Assembly: GCA_934663625.1 (NCBI GenBank) | Contig: CAKUKP010000004.1 | Coordinates: 1-61,600, forward strand | Direction: 5' to 3' | Origin: an uncultured Clostridia bacterium | Lineage (GTDB): Bacteria > Bacillota > Clostridia > Christensenellales > Aristaeellaceae | DNA length: 61,600 bases | Shown: positions 33,962 through 41,886 of the stretch, piece after piece | Layout: each line of letters starts with the position of its first letter | How positions within the stretch are numbered: the first letter of the stretch is position 1 | Program-made: the position numbers and the translations under genes | Notes under the pieces: generated by a model | Seen by the model: only the letters and a program-made list of their open reading frames with translations | The model's database searches: none | Told to the model about the DNA's origin: nothing

Positions 33962-35761
33962 TCAGGATACCTCGTTCAGATCGCCGAGATAGATTTCGCG
34001 CTGACGATGGTATTCCCGATTGTAGAATGCATCGCCGCCCTCGTGCAGCTTCTGAATGTATTCATGGCGGTTCTGCATGATGTGTTCATCGCGCCGCGCC
34101 AGCGTATAGATGGCGATGTTGGAGCACTGGTCGGAAATACGTTCGATATTGGTCAGCGCGTCCACGTACACAAGACCCGTATACGTATTGCAGTTGCCGT
34201 CGCGCAGGCGGCGAATGTGGCGGTTTTTGATTTCCGCCACCAGATCATCGATTACTTCCTCCAGCGGTTCGATCTTCACGGCGTTTTCCATGGCGTTTTC
34301 ATCAAAGCAGCCGTTGGCGTATTCCAGAATTTCGCTCAGCGCGCCGAAAAGCACCGAAAGCTCGCGCTGCGCCACATCGGTCAGCGCCGTATGCTGATTT
34401 TGCAGCGATTCGGCGTTTTCGGCAAGGTTCATCGCGTGATCGCCGATGCGCTCCACTTCGGAATTGCATTGCAGATAATAATTCAAAAGATCGCTGTTGG
34501 ATTCGGTATCGATGTGCGCCGACATATGAATCAGATATTCATCCACGCTGTCCGCCATTTTATCCAGATAATCCTCGTTGCGGTTCAGGCGTTCCACGGA
34601 ATCCTTCTGATAGTTCTTGAACAGATCCAGACCGCGCCGGGTATTGCCTGCGGCGATCTGCCCCATCACCTTGATGACCTCGTGCGCGCTGTTGAGCGCC
34701 AGCGCGGGCGAAAGGTACAGGCGCTTATCCAGCTTTTCCATCACCGCGTCCATCTGATGATCATCGGGCGCATTATCCTTGACAAATACGAAGGTAAGCT
34801 TATACAGCAGACCCGCGAACGGCAGCATCGCCACCGCTTCGATCAGCTTAAACAGCGTATGCGTGTTCGCAATGGAGCCGCTGGTCATCGTGGAATCCCA
34901 TATGCCGCGCAGCACGCCGGTCTGATAGCCCAGGAACAAAAGCAGTACCAGAAGCACCGTACCCGTCAGATTCAGCATCACCGTAACCATGCCGGTGCGC
35001 TTGGCGTCCGGACTCGCGCCAATGGCGCACATCATCGCGGTGGTGATGCATTCGCCCAGATAAATACCCAGCAGGATGGGAAATACGCTGCTGAAGGTTA
35101 AAACGCCGGTGGAAGAAAGGGTTTGAATCATACCGACCGTGGCGGAGGAGCTTTGGAACAGCGCCGCCGCGACCGCGCCGGTCAGATACGCCAGTATCGG
35201 TTTTTCGGAAAATTGCGTGATCAGATTGACAAAAAGGGTAGATTCGCTCAGCGGTTCGACCGCCGCCGTCATGGAAATCAGGCCGGTAAACAGAATGCCA
35301 AAACCCATCGCGATTTCGCCGATGGTTTCCGAATTTTTGCGGTTTACGAACATGATCAGCACAATGCCGATCAGCGCCGCAATCGGCGCAAGCGTATCCG
35401 GCTTCAGAAAATTCAACCACTGCGCGCCGCCGCTGGCGTTCAGATCCAGCAGACGGATGATCTGACCCGTCGCCGTGGTACCCACGTTCGCGCCCAGTAC
35501 GATGCCGATGGACTGGCGCAGCGTAAGCATGCCCGCGCCCACCAGACCGGCGGTTAATACGATCGTCGCCTTGGAGCTCTGGATCAGCGCCGTAACCAGC
35601 ACGCCCAGCAGAAAGCCCTTTACCGCGTTGTTCGTAACGCGCGCCAGCACCTTTTTCAGCGTGGAGCTTGAATTCTTCTTCAAACCGTCGCCCATTACGC
35701 GCATACCGTACAGGAACAGCGATAGCCCGCCCAGCAGAGAGATGACGTTAAATATGCTCAT
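33962..35761 (-). CDS. Na/Pi cotransporter-family protein with C-terminal PhoU-like domain
   Basis: A 599-residue membrane protein. The N-terminal ~330 residues hold two inverted Na_Pi_cotrans repeats, each with the QSS signature (TALIQSSKATIVL and AALFQSSSATVGM), several membrane helices and GIVLGANVGTT. The C-terminal ~230 residues form PhoU-like helical bundles, for example CNSEVERIGDHAMNLAENAE and VDALTNIERISDQCSNIA. Members move phosphate or sense phosphate and cell-wall state. The frame reaches a TTG at 35779, but ATG 35761 lies 8 bases after AAAGGA and starts MSIFNVI as relatives do. It is a single-gene unit ending in a terminator. Upstream it has two TAGAAT boxes but no clear -35. Confidence 0.93.
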   Translation of the reverse strand: MSIFNVISLLGGLSLFLYGMRVMGDGLKKNSSSTLKKVLARVTNNAVKGFLLGVLVTALIQSSKATIVLTAGLVGAGMLTLRQSIGIVLGANVGTTATGQIIRLLDLNASGGAQWLNFLKPDTLAPIAALIGIVLIMFVNRKNSETIGEIAMGFGILFTGLISMTAAVEPLSESTLFVNLITQFSEKPILAYLTGAVAAALFQSSSATVGMIQTLSSTGVLTFSSVFPILLGIYLGECITTAMMCAIGASPDAKRTGMVTVMLNLTGTVLLVLLLFLGYQTGVLRGIWDSTMTSGSIANTHTLFKLIEAVAMLPFAGLLYKLTFVFVKDNAPDDHQMDAVMEKLDKRLYLSPALALNSAHEVIKVMGQIAAGNTRRGLDLFKNYQKDSVERLNRNEDYLDKMADSVDEYLIHMSAHIDTESNSDLLNYYLQCNSEVERIGDHAMNLAENAESLQNQHTALTDVAQRELSVLFGALSEILEYANGCFDENAMENAVKIEPLEEVIDDLVAEIKNRHIRRLRDGNCNTYTGLVYVDALTNIERISDQCSNIAIYTLARRDEHIMQNRHEYIQKLHEGGDAFYNREYHRQREIYLGDLNEVS

Positions 35762-35929
35762 CTGAACCATCCTTTGCAATGATGAATCTGCAAGTCCGTG
35801 TCTTTATGCCCATTACTACCCATTATTCTATCATTTATTCTATCGGTGCAAGGTAAACTCCTGACGGTGCATTTGTCGCATAATCGTTAATCAGATAAAA
35901 ATAACATGTCGTTTTTGCGGCTTTTATGG

Positions 35930-35958
35930 TAGACAACGCGTATTGGTAATTGTATAAT
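35930..35958 (+). promoter_or_regulatory. Sigma-A promoter of the Big_2-GDPD gene
   Basis: TAGACA (35930-35935), 17 bases, then a perfect TATAAT (35953-35958), about 45 bases upstream of the start codon. Confidence 0.7.
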
Positions 35959-36002
35959 ATAGGATAGAAAGGTATTTACCGGATGAATATCAGGAGGTTC
36001 CC

Positions 36003-39000
36003 ATGCGATTGATTCTGAAAAAAGGCCTGAGCCTGTTCATGGCTGCAATTCTGGCGGCCGCTTTCATCTGCCCCGCATCGATTGCGGAAGAAGCTGCGCC
36101 AATCGTTACCGAAAGTGTTACCCCCCTGCAAAATTTGTTAATATCTGAAAGTACCGATCCGGCGGAACCCGCCGAACCGGTTGTATTTGAAGAATCACTT
36201 CCGGAAATCGTTCCTTTTGAAGCCGCGAACGCGGACGATGCGCAGATCATTGATCCCGCGCCGCAGGAAGGCGATGACATCCCCGCGGAGGATGAATCGG
36301 AAAACGACGCAGACGAAGAAAAAACGCCCGCGTCCGCCGGTTTTGAACTTGCGCAAAGCACTCTTTCCCTCGCCATCGGCGATGCGTATGATCTGCACGC
36401 GCTGATTCGCGGAACCGAAGGCGCTTCCTATTCCTTTGCAAGCTCCAATCCGGACGCGGTATCGGTAAACGCTGCGGGCGTGATCATCGCCAAAACGGCG
36501 GGCGATGTCGTAATCACCATCGCGGACGCAAACGATCCCGCCCAATCCCATACGATCTCCATTTCCGTATCGCAGGCGGAGGAATCCGTTTCGATCGCCA
36601 TAACGCCCGCCACACTCGGCGCGCGCATGCAGGGCACGATCGCCATTGAACATACATCCGGCGTTCGCGGTCTGTACGATCTGGAATACGATGCATCCGC
36701 CATCGATGTGCGCAAGCTGGACGAAGATACCTACATCTGCACCGCAAAAGCTGTAGATTCGCCGCGCACCATAACCGTGCGCGCCGTGAGTGCGTCCGGC
36801 AATGTGCTGGGCAGCGCGGAGGTACGCATCGCGCCCGCGCCGAAGATGGGCGAAATCTGTTTCGAAAGCGCGCAGGTGGATCTGGCGCTGGGCGATACCG
36901 AAACGCGCCTTGCGGCAAAGTGTGCATCCGGCGCGATCTGCGAATTTACTTATGAATCCTCTGATCCCGATCTGGTTTCCATCGATCCGGTCAGCGGCAA
37001 GATCTCCGCAAAGGCGATAACGCCCGCCGGTACATTCGTCACCATCACAGCTTTCGATAAAAATAACCCCGCAGTGCGCGCCGATTGCGCCGTGCGCGTG
37101 TGCGCCGCGCCCGAAACCATCGCTTTTACGGTGGAATCGCTCCGTATGGCGACGGGCGAACAGGTAAATCTGTATGATTATCTGCGCGCGCAGCCGGAAG
37201 GCGCGGCAATCGGCAGGAACTGCGGCTTCGCAGCCGACGGCGATTGCGTTTCCATCGATGCGCGCGGCGTGCTGACCGCCGTTTCCTCCGGCAGCGCGGT
37301 AATCACCGCAGCCTGCGGCAGCGCGACATGCACGCTTTTGGTGCGCGTTCTGCGCAGCGGCGCGGCGACCATCTCCCCCGCTTCCATTCGGATGGGCGGC
37401 GGCGCGACCGCTTCCTTCACGATTTCCTGGCCGCAGGATTGCGGCAGTCTGTACCGCATCGAATGCGATACGACACTGATCGATATCGTTTCCATCACCG
37501 AAGGTGAAAGCTCGGATACCGTTTCCATCGCAGCGCATTCCGTAGATACGGAAATTGACGCGCGGATTTGCATCATCGATGCAAACGGCGCGGAAATCGG
37601 CGCGCTGCCGGTAACAATCCTGCCCGCGCCGCTGGCGGGCGAGGTATATTTCGCGCCGGAGGATCAATCGATCGAAATCAGCATTGGCGAAACCGGAAGA
37701 TACGCGCGTACAAAATACGCCGTGGGCACGCTGTGCGATTTCATCTATGAAAGCAGCGATCCGAAACTCGTGCAGGTGGATCGCGAAAGCGGCCTGCTTA
37801 CGCCGGTCGCGCTGACGGAGAACGGCGTTTGCGCCGTGATCACGGCAACCGCGAAGAACAATCCCGATGCGCGGGCTACCTGCCGCGTAATCGTGACGAA
37901 CGCGCCCGAAAGGGTATATTTTGCGCAGGACAGCGTGCAGATCGGCGTGGGCGAAACCTATGATCTGCGCGACGCCGGACTTACGCTGGAGCCCGAATCC
38001 GCCGAAACCGTATTTTCCTACGCTTCCAGCCGCGAAGATATCGCGCAGGTATCGGACAACGGCATTGTGACCGGCGTGGCGCAGGGCACGGCGACGATCA
38101 CGGCGACCGCGCGCAACGGCAAAAGCGCTTCCATCGCCATCACCGTTGCGGCAAAGAGCGGAAGCCTCACCTTTGAAAAGGGCACATTCAGCATCGGCGC
38201 GGGCATGCGCGGCGCGCTGAAGGTTGTACACAGCAGCGGCTACGGCGGAAGCTATCGCGTAAAGAGCAGCCGCGCGGCGCTGCAAATTCTTTCCGTAAAT
38301 CGCACAGCTTCCGGAACCGATACGATCATCATCAGCGCCCGCGACGTAGTTACGGCGACCGAAGCGCAGGTCATCCTGTACGGCGCCGAAGGAAACACGA
38401 TCGCGAGCTGCACGGTTACGATTCTGCCCGCGCCCGCCACCATCCGCTTCGATTCCGATCAGATTTCAATGCGCATCGGCGCGCAGACGCAGCTTTCGGT
38501 GGTCAATCCGCACGAAAACACGATGTGTGATTTCAGCTATTCCAGCGCCGATCCCAGCATCGCCCGCGTATCGCGCGACGGCACCGTTACCGCCGTGCGC
38601 GCCGGAACCACCATCATCACCGTGCGCGCATCGGGCAGCGGCGCGATGGCGAAATGCACGGTCACGGTTCTGCCCATGCCCGATCAGATCATCGGCGCGA
38701 AGAATGAAATCTGTCTGGGCACGCGCCAGCAGGTAGCGTTTACCACGGTGCCCGCCGCCGCGGACTGCGAATACACCTATTCGATCGCCAATACATCCAT
38801 CGCCACGGTGGATGCAAGCGGCACGATCGCGGGACTTGCGTGCGGTACGACGCAGATCACCGTAAAAACCCCGACGGGCGTAACCGCCACATTCGATATC
38901 ACGGTGGTTCCCTACAACACGCAGCATGAAACCATCAGCACCGCCCACCGCGGCGCATCCGGCTATCGCACGGAAAACACGCTGGACGCTTTCCAGTACG

Positions 39001-39587
39001 CGAACGAACTGGGCGCGGATGAAATCGAGCTGGACGTATACCGCACCGCCGATGGCGTGCTGATCGTACACCACGATGATCAGATCAAGTACGGCAGCAA
39101 ATACTATCATCCGTCCGCGCTGACGTATGCGCAGGTATTGAGCGCCAAGAGCTACGTATGCACGCTGGATCAGGCGCTTGCCTACATCGCCACCACGAAT
39201 ATGACCGTACTGATCGAATTCAAGATGAATTCCATTGAATCCGATGTGATCAACTGCGTGGAGCGCAACAACGTGCAGGCGAAGGCCGGATACATCGCCT
39301 TCGACAACACCTGCCTGAACGAAGTCAACCGCCTGCGCGCGAATCAGAAAACCGGTTTCCTGATCGACGATCAATCTCTGCTGAATGCAGTCATCGCCAA
39401 TCCGGAAAAATATCCGTATTCGATGGTGTCCGTGCGCTATTACTATCTGACCGAAACCAACGTGCGCGATCTGCACCTGCGGGGCTATAAGGTCGTCGCA
39501 TGGACGGTGGATGACGCCACCGAAATCGCGCGCCTGAAGCGCATCGGCGTGGACAGCATCACGACGAATTATCCTGATCGCGTTTAG
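36003..39587 (+). CDS. Secreted Ig-like (Big_2) multi-domain glycerophosphodiester phosphodiesterase
   Basis: A 1,194-residue exported protein. A signal peptide (LFMAAILAAAFICPASIA) is followed by an acidic, proline-rich linker (~40-110). Then come many Big_2-like bacterial Ig repeats, each with the IxxA/GxGTATIT-type end (VTGVAQGTATITATA, VTAVRAGTTIITVRA), to about residue 970. The C-terminal ~215 residues are a GDPD catalytic domain: AHRGASGYRTENTLDAF, GADEIELDVYRTADGVLIVHHDD and a late KVVAWTVDDATEI. His ~982 and the ELD pair are catalytic or calcium ligands in the family. It would release glycerol-3-phosphate from glycerophosphodiesters or teichoic-acid-like polymers outside the cell. AGGAGG precedes the ATG. 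No anchor motif is visible. Confidence 0.93.
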   Translation: MRLILKKGLSLFMAAILAAAFICPASIAEEAAPIVTESVTPLQNLLISESTDPAEPAEPVVFEESLPEIVPFEAANADDAQIIDPAPQEGDDIPAEDESENDADEEKTPASAGFELAQSTLSLAIGDAYDLHALIRGTEGASYSFASSNPDAVSVNAAGVIIAKTAGDVVITIADANDPAQSHTISISVSQAEESVSIAITPATLGARMQGTIAIEHTSGVRGLYDLEYDASAIDVRKLDEDTYICTAKAVDSPRTITVRAVSASGNVLGSAEVRIAPAPKMGEICFESAQVDLALGDTETRLAAKCASGAICEFTYESSDPDLVSIDPVSGKISAKAITPAGTFVTITAFDKNNPAVRADCAVRVCAAPETIAFTVESLRMATGEQVNLYDYLRAQPEGAAIGRNCGFAADGDCVSIDARGVLTAVSSGSAVITAACGSATCTLLVRVLRSGAATISPASIRMGGGATASFTISWPQDCGSLYRIECDTTLIDIVSITEGESSDTVSIAAHSVDTEIDARICIIDANGAEIGALPVTILPAPLAGEVYFAPEDQSIEISIGETGRYARTKYAVGTLCDFIYESSDPKLVQVDRESGLLTPVALTENGVCAVITATAKNNPDARATCRVIVTNAPERVYFAQDSVQIGVGETYDLRDAGLTLEPESAETVFSYASSREDIAQVSDNGIVTGVAQGTATITATARNGKSASIAITVAAKSGSLTFEKGTFSIGAGMRGALKVVHSSGYGGSYRVKSSRAALQILSVNRTASGTDTIIISARDVVTATEAQVILYGAEGNTIASCTVTILPAPATIRFDSDQISMRIGAQTQLSVVNPHENTMCDFSYSSADPSIARVSRDGTVTAVRAGTTIITVRASGSGAMAKCTVTVLPMPDQIIGAKNEICLGTRQQVAFTTVPAAADCEYTYSIANTSIATVDASGTIAGLACGTTQITVKTPTGVTATFDITVVPYNTQHETISTAHRGASGYRTENTLDAFQYANELGADEIELDVYRTADGVLIVHHDDQIKYGSKYYHPSALTYAQVLSAKSYVCTLDQALAYIATTNMTVLIEFKMNSIESDVINCVERNNVQAKAGYIAFDNTCLNEVNRLRANQKTGFLIDDQSLLNAVIANPEKYPYSMVSVRYYYLTETNVRDLHLRGYKVVAWTVDDATEIARLKRIGVDSITTNYPDRV

Positions 39588-39620
39588 TATTTTCAAACGC
39601 ACAAAGCGATTTATACGCGC

Positions 39621-39659
39621 AAAAGCGATATCCAAAGCAATGCGGATACCGCTTTTTTT
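39621..39659 (+). terminator. Terminator of the Big_2-GDPD gene
   Basis: AAAAGCG and TATCC pair with GGATA and CGCTTTT across a 10-base loop, followed by a seven-base T run. Confidence 0.85.
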
Positions 39660-39674
39660 GTGCAAATTTTGGCG

Positions 39675-39704
39675 GTTTAAATTCATGTGCTTTCGCCGAT
39701 ACTA
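39675..39704 (+). promoter_or_regulatory. Possible sigma-G-type promoter of the spoVA cluster
   Basis: GTTTA (39675-39679), 18 bases, GATACTA (39698-39704) resembles the forespore consensus GHATR / CATNHTA with one mismatch in each box. spoVA genes are sigma-G dependent in Bacillus. The match is suggestive only. Confidence 0.35.
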
Positions 39705-39727
39705 CAAACGAACACGGAGGTGATTCT

Positions 39728-39892
39728 ATGCAGAATCGGGCGTTTTACATCGTCTGTATCGGTCTTTGCGCGGGCATCGCGATCTGTCTGGGCGCGATCA
39801 TCTGGATGCTTTTGCATTTTCCGACGGCGGAGCCGCTTCATTATGAATCGGCGCATCTGGTGATGGGAGGCATGCTTCGTGCGGCGATCTGA
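39728..39892 (+). CDS. Small single-pass membrane protein upstream of spoVAC, 54 aa
   Basis: The ORF has a near-ideal ribosome site (GGAGGTGATTCT directly before ATG 39728) and encodes one hydrophobic helix (FYIVCIGLCAGIAICLGAII) followed by a short polar tail. It lies directly before the spoVA genes, with no terminator between, so it is probably transcribed in the forespore with them. Bacillus has spoVAA and spoVAB at this position; this is far too short to be either. I do not recognise the family. Confidence 0.65.
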   Translation: MQNRAFYIVCIGLCAGIAICLGAIIWMLLHFPTAEPLHYESAHLVMGGMLRAAI

Positions 39893-40019
39893 AATTGCGG
39901 CAGCCATGCCGGATATGCCCACGCGGTATGTACTGGATGAGGCGCGCTTTCCCACGGCGAAACCCGAAATCAAAAATCAGGAGATGATCGATCATGAACA
40001 GAATGCCGGTAACGGCTGA
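39879..40019 (+). CDS. Possible small protein overlapping spoVAC, 46 aa
   Basis: A GTG-initiated frame with GGGAGG 8 bases upstream, overlapping the preceding small ORF by 14 bases and the start of spoVAC by 26. The product is polar with no membrane segment (PDMPTRYVLDEARFPTAKPE). The ribosome site and the overlap chain suggest coupled translation, but the length and lack of recognisable homology leave it uncertain; it could be just a spacer. Confidence 0.35.
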   Translation: MRRSEIAAAMPDMPTRYVLDEARFPTAKPEIKNQEMIDHEQNAGNG

Positions 40020-40452
40020 AGAATATTCGCGGATGGTATCGGCGCATACGCCGCCATCGCACCACGTGCGCGGCTGTCTGCGCGCGTTCTGGGTGGGCGG
40101 CGTGATCTGCTGCATCGGGCAGGCGCTTTCCCTGCTGGCGGAGCAGATGAATTTAACTGAAATGACCGCGCCGATGTTCACCAGCGTCGTGCTGATTTTT
40201 CTGGGCACCACGCTGACCGGCATCGGCGTATACGACCGCATCGGCAAATACGCGGGCGCAGGTTCGATCGTGCCGATCACGGGCTTTGCCAATTCAGTGG
40301 CCGCGCCCGCGATCGAATACCGGCGCGAGGGCATCGTTACCGGCATCGGCGCGCGCATCTTCCAGCTGGCGGGGCCGGTGTTGGTGTTCGGTACCACGGC
40401 TTCGATGCTGGCGGGCTTTCTGCATTTTCTGTTCAGGGGGTGGCCGATTTGA
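39994..40452 (+). CDS. spoVAC: Stage V sporulation protein AC
   Basis: A 152-residue membrane protein of the spore inner-membrane channel that takes up and releases dipicolinic acid. The family core is clear: FWVGGVICCIGQAL, VLIFLGTTLTGIGVYDRIGKYAGAGSIVPITGFANSV and APAIEYRREGIVTGIGARIF. AGGAG lies about 10 bases before the ATG. Its TGA overlaps the TTG start of spoVAD, so the three spoVA genes are tightly coupled. Its presence is the best evidence that the organism forms endospores. Confidence 0.96.
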   Translation: MNRMPVTAEEYSRMVSAHTPPSHHVRGCLRAFWVGGVICCIGQALSLLAEQMNLTEMTAPMFTSVVLIFLGTTLTGIGVYDRIGKYAGAGSIVPITGFANSVAAPAIEYRREGIVTGIGARIFQLAGPVLVFGTTASMLAGFLHFLFRGWPI

Positions 40453-41465
40453 GCCGCATCGGCAAACAGACGCTGGTTTTCAGCGTACCGCCGCGCATCG
40501 CCGCGCGCACGGCGATTGCAGGCCCCAAGGAAGCGAAGGGGCCGCTCGCGGAATACTTTGATATTCTGTTCGATGATGATCTGCTGGGCATGAAATCCTG
40601 GGAACTGGCGGAGGGCGAAATGGTGCGCCGCGCCGCCGAACGCACGATCGCCGAAGCCGGAATCCGGCCCGAACAGGTGGAAGCCATGATCTGCGGCGAT
40701 CTGAACAACCAGATCATCGCATCCAGCTTCGCGGCGCGTTCGCTGGGCATTCCGTTCATGGGGCAGTACGGCGCATGCACCACGTTCATTCAAAGCCTGA
40801 TTCTGGGCGGCGCGCTGATCGACGGCGGGCATTTGAACAACGCGCTGTGCTGCGCGTCCAGCCATTTCTGCACCGCCGAGCGGCAGTTCCGTTTTCCGTT
40901 GGAAATGGGCAACCAGCGTCCGCCGCAGGCTTCCTGGACGGCGACGGCGTGCGGCTGCGCGCTGCTGAGCGCCGGTACGGGCGCGGGGCTGCGCATCACG
41001 CAGGGCACGATCGGGCGCGTTGTAGATTTCGGCATCAAGGATGCCAATCACATGGGCGCGGCGATGGCGCCCGCGGTATTCGATACGATCGCCGCGCATT
41101 TTGAAGATACGGGCAGGTCGCCCGCCGATTATGATCTGATCGTCACCGGCGATCTGGGGTTCATCGGCCGCGAACTGCTGCTGGAACTGTTAAACCGGCG
41201 CGGCATTTCCATGCCGAAGGATAAGCTGATCGACTGCGGCATGCAATTGTACTATCCGGAACAGGATGCGCACGCGGGCGGCAGCGGCTGCGGCTGCGTG
41301 GCTTCGGTCAGCTGCGGTTGGATTATGCGGCGCATCGAGGACAATGAATTGCGGCGCGTATTGATCGCGGGCAGCGGCGCGATGCTTTCCCCCACCAGCA
41401 CATTGCAGGGCGAAAGCATCCCCTCGATTTCCTACGCCGCCTGTGTGGAGGGAGATAACGCATGA
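40449..41465 (+). CDS. spoVAD: Stage V sporulation protein AD
   Basis: SpoVAD is the soluble, thiolase-fold subunit that binds dipicolinic acid for import into the forespore. A GTG at 40440 is possible, but TTG 40449 is preferred: it overlaps the spoVAC stop (TTGA), has AGGGGGTG about 9 bases upstream, and gives MSRIGKQTLVF, aligned with the MKLTGKQTWVF start of B. subtilis and the same 338-residue length. Core motifs are GPKEAKGPLAEYFD, QYGACTTFIQS, CCASSHFCTAERQFRFP and DAHAGGSGCGCVAS. It overlaps spoVAE by 4 bases. Confidence 0.96.
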   Translation: MSRIGKQTLVFSVPPRIAARTAIAGPKEAKGPLAEYFDILFDDDLLGMKSWELAEGEMVRRAAERTIAEAGIRPEQVEAMICGDLNNQIIASSFAARSLGIPFMGQYGACTTFIQSLILGGALIDGGHLNNALCCASSHFCTAERQFRFPLEMGNQRPPQASWTATACGCALLSAGTGAGLRITQGTIGRVVDFGIKDANHMGAAMAPAVFDTIAAHFEDTGRSPADYDLIVTGDLGFIGRELLLELLNRRGISMPKDKLIDCGMQLYYPEQDAHAGGSGCGCVASVSCGWIMRRIEDNELRRVLIAGSGAMLSPTSTLQGESIPSISYAACVEGDNA

Positions 41466-41824
41466 TTCTGTTGTTTGTAAAAGCGTTCTGCGTGGGCGGG
41501 CTGATCTGCGTGATCGGCCAGATTCTGATGCAGACCACAAAGCTGACCAGCGCGCGGATTCTGGTGCTGTTCGTGGTTGCGGGCGTGGTGCTGACCGCCG
41601 CGGGCGTATATAAGCCGCTGGTGGATTTCGCGGGTGCGGGCGCAACCGTGCCGCTGACGGGCTTCGGTTATTCGCTGGCGATGGGCGCGATCGAGGGCGT
41701 GAACAAATACGGCATCTGGGGCGCGTTCATCGGCGGCATTCATCGCACGGCGGCGGGCATCGCCGCAGCGATGCTGTTCGGGCTTTTAAACGCGCTGATC
41801 TTCAAGCCGCACGCAAAACCGTAA
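41462..41824 (+). CDS. spoVAE: Stage V sporulation protein AE (AEb type)
   Basis: A 120-residue integral membrane protein of the SpoVA channel. The motifs FVKAFCVGGLICVIGQILM, GVYKPLVDFAGAGATVPLTGFG and GVNKYGIWGAFIGGI are diagnostic. The ATG overlaps the spoVAD stop (ATGA), so translation is coupled. SpoVAEa and SpoVAF are absent; this minimal AC-AD-AE set is common in Clostridia. The unit ends in a strong hairpin. Confidence 0.96.
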   Translation: MILLFVKAFCVGGLICVIGQILMQTTKLTSARILVLFVVAGVVLTAAGVYKPLVDFAGAGATVPLTGFGYSLAMGAIEGVNKYGIWGAFIGGIHRTAAGIAAAMLFGLLNALIFKPHAKP

Positions 41825-41825
41825 A

Positions 41826-41875
41826 TTAAAACCGCATGTCGGAAGATTGTAACCGACATGCGGAATTGCTTTTTG
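41826..41875. terminator. Bidirectional terminator between spoVAE and the ABC permease
   Basis: A perfect 11-bp stem (CCGCATGTCGG 41832-41842 with CCGACATGCGG 41853-41863) has T-rich sequence on both sides and serves two convergent units. Confidence 0.85.
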
Positions 41876-41886
41876 GGGATATTGCG

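Noticed and set aside
39728..40019. The two small ORFs as one frameshifted gene
   Set aside because: Upstream of its GTG the second frame contains a stop within a few codons, and each ORF has its own ribosome site, so they are two separate frames.
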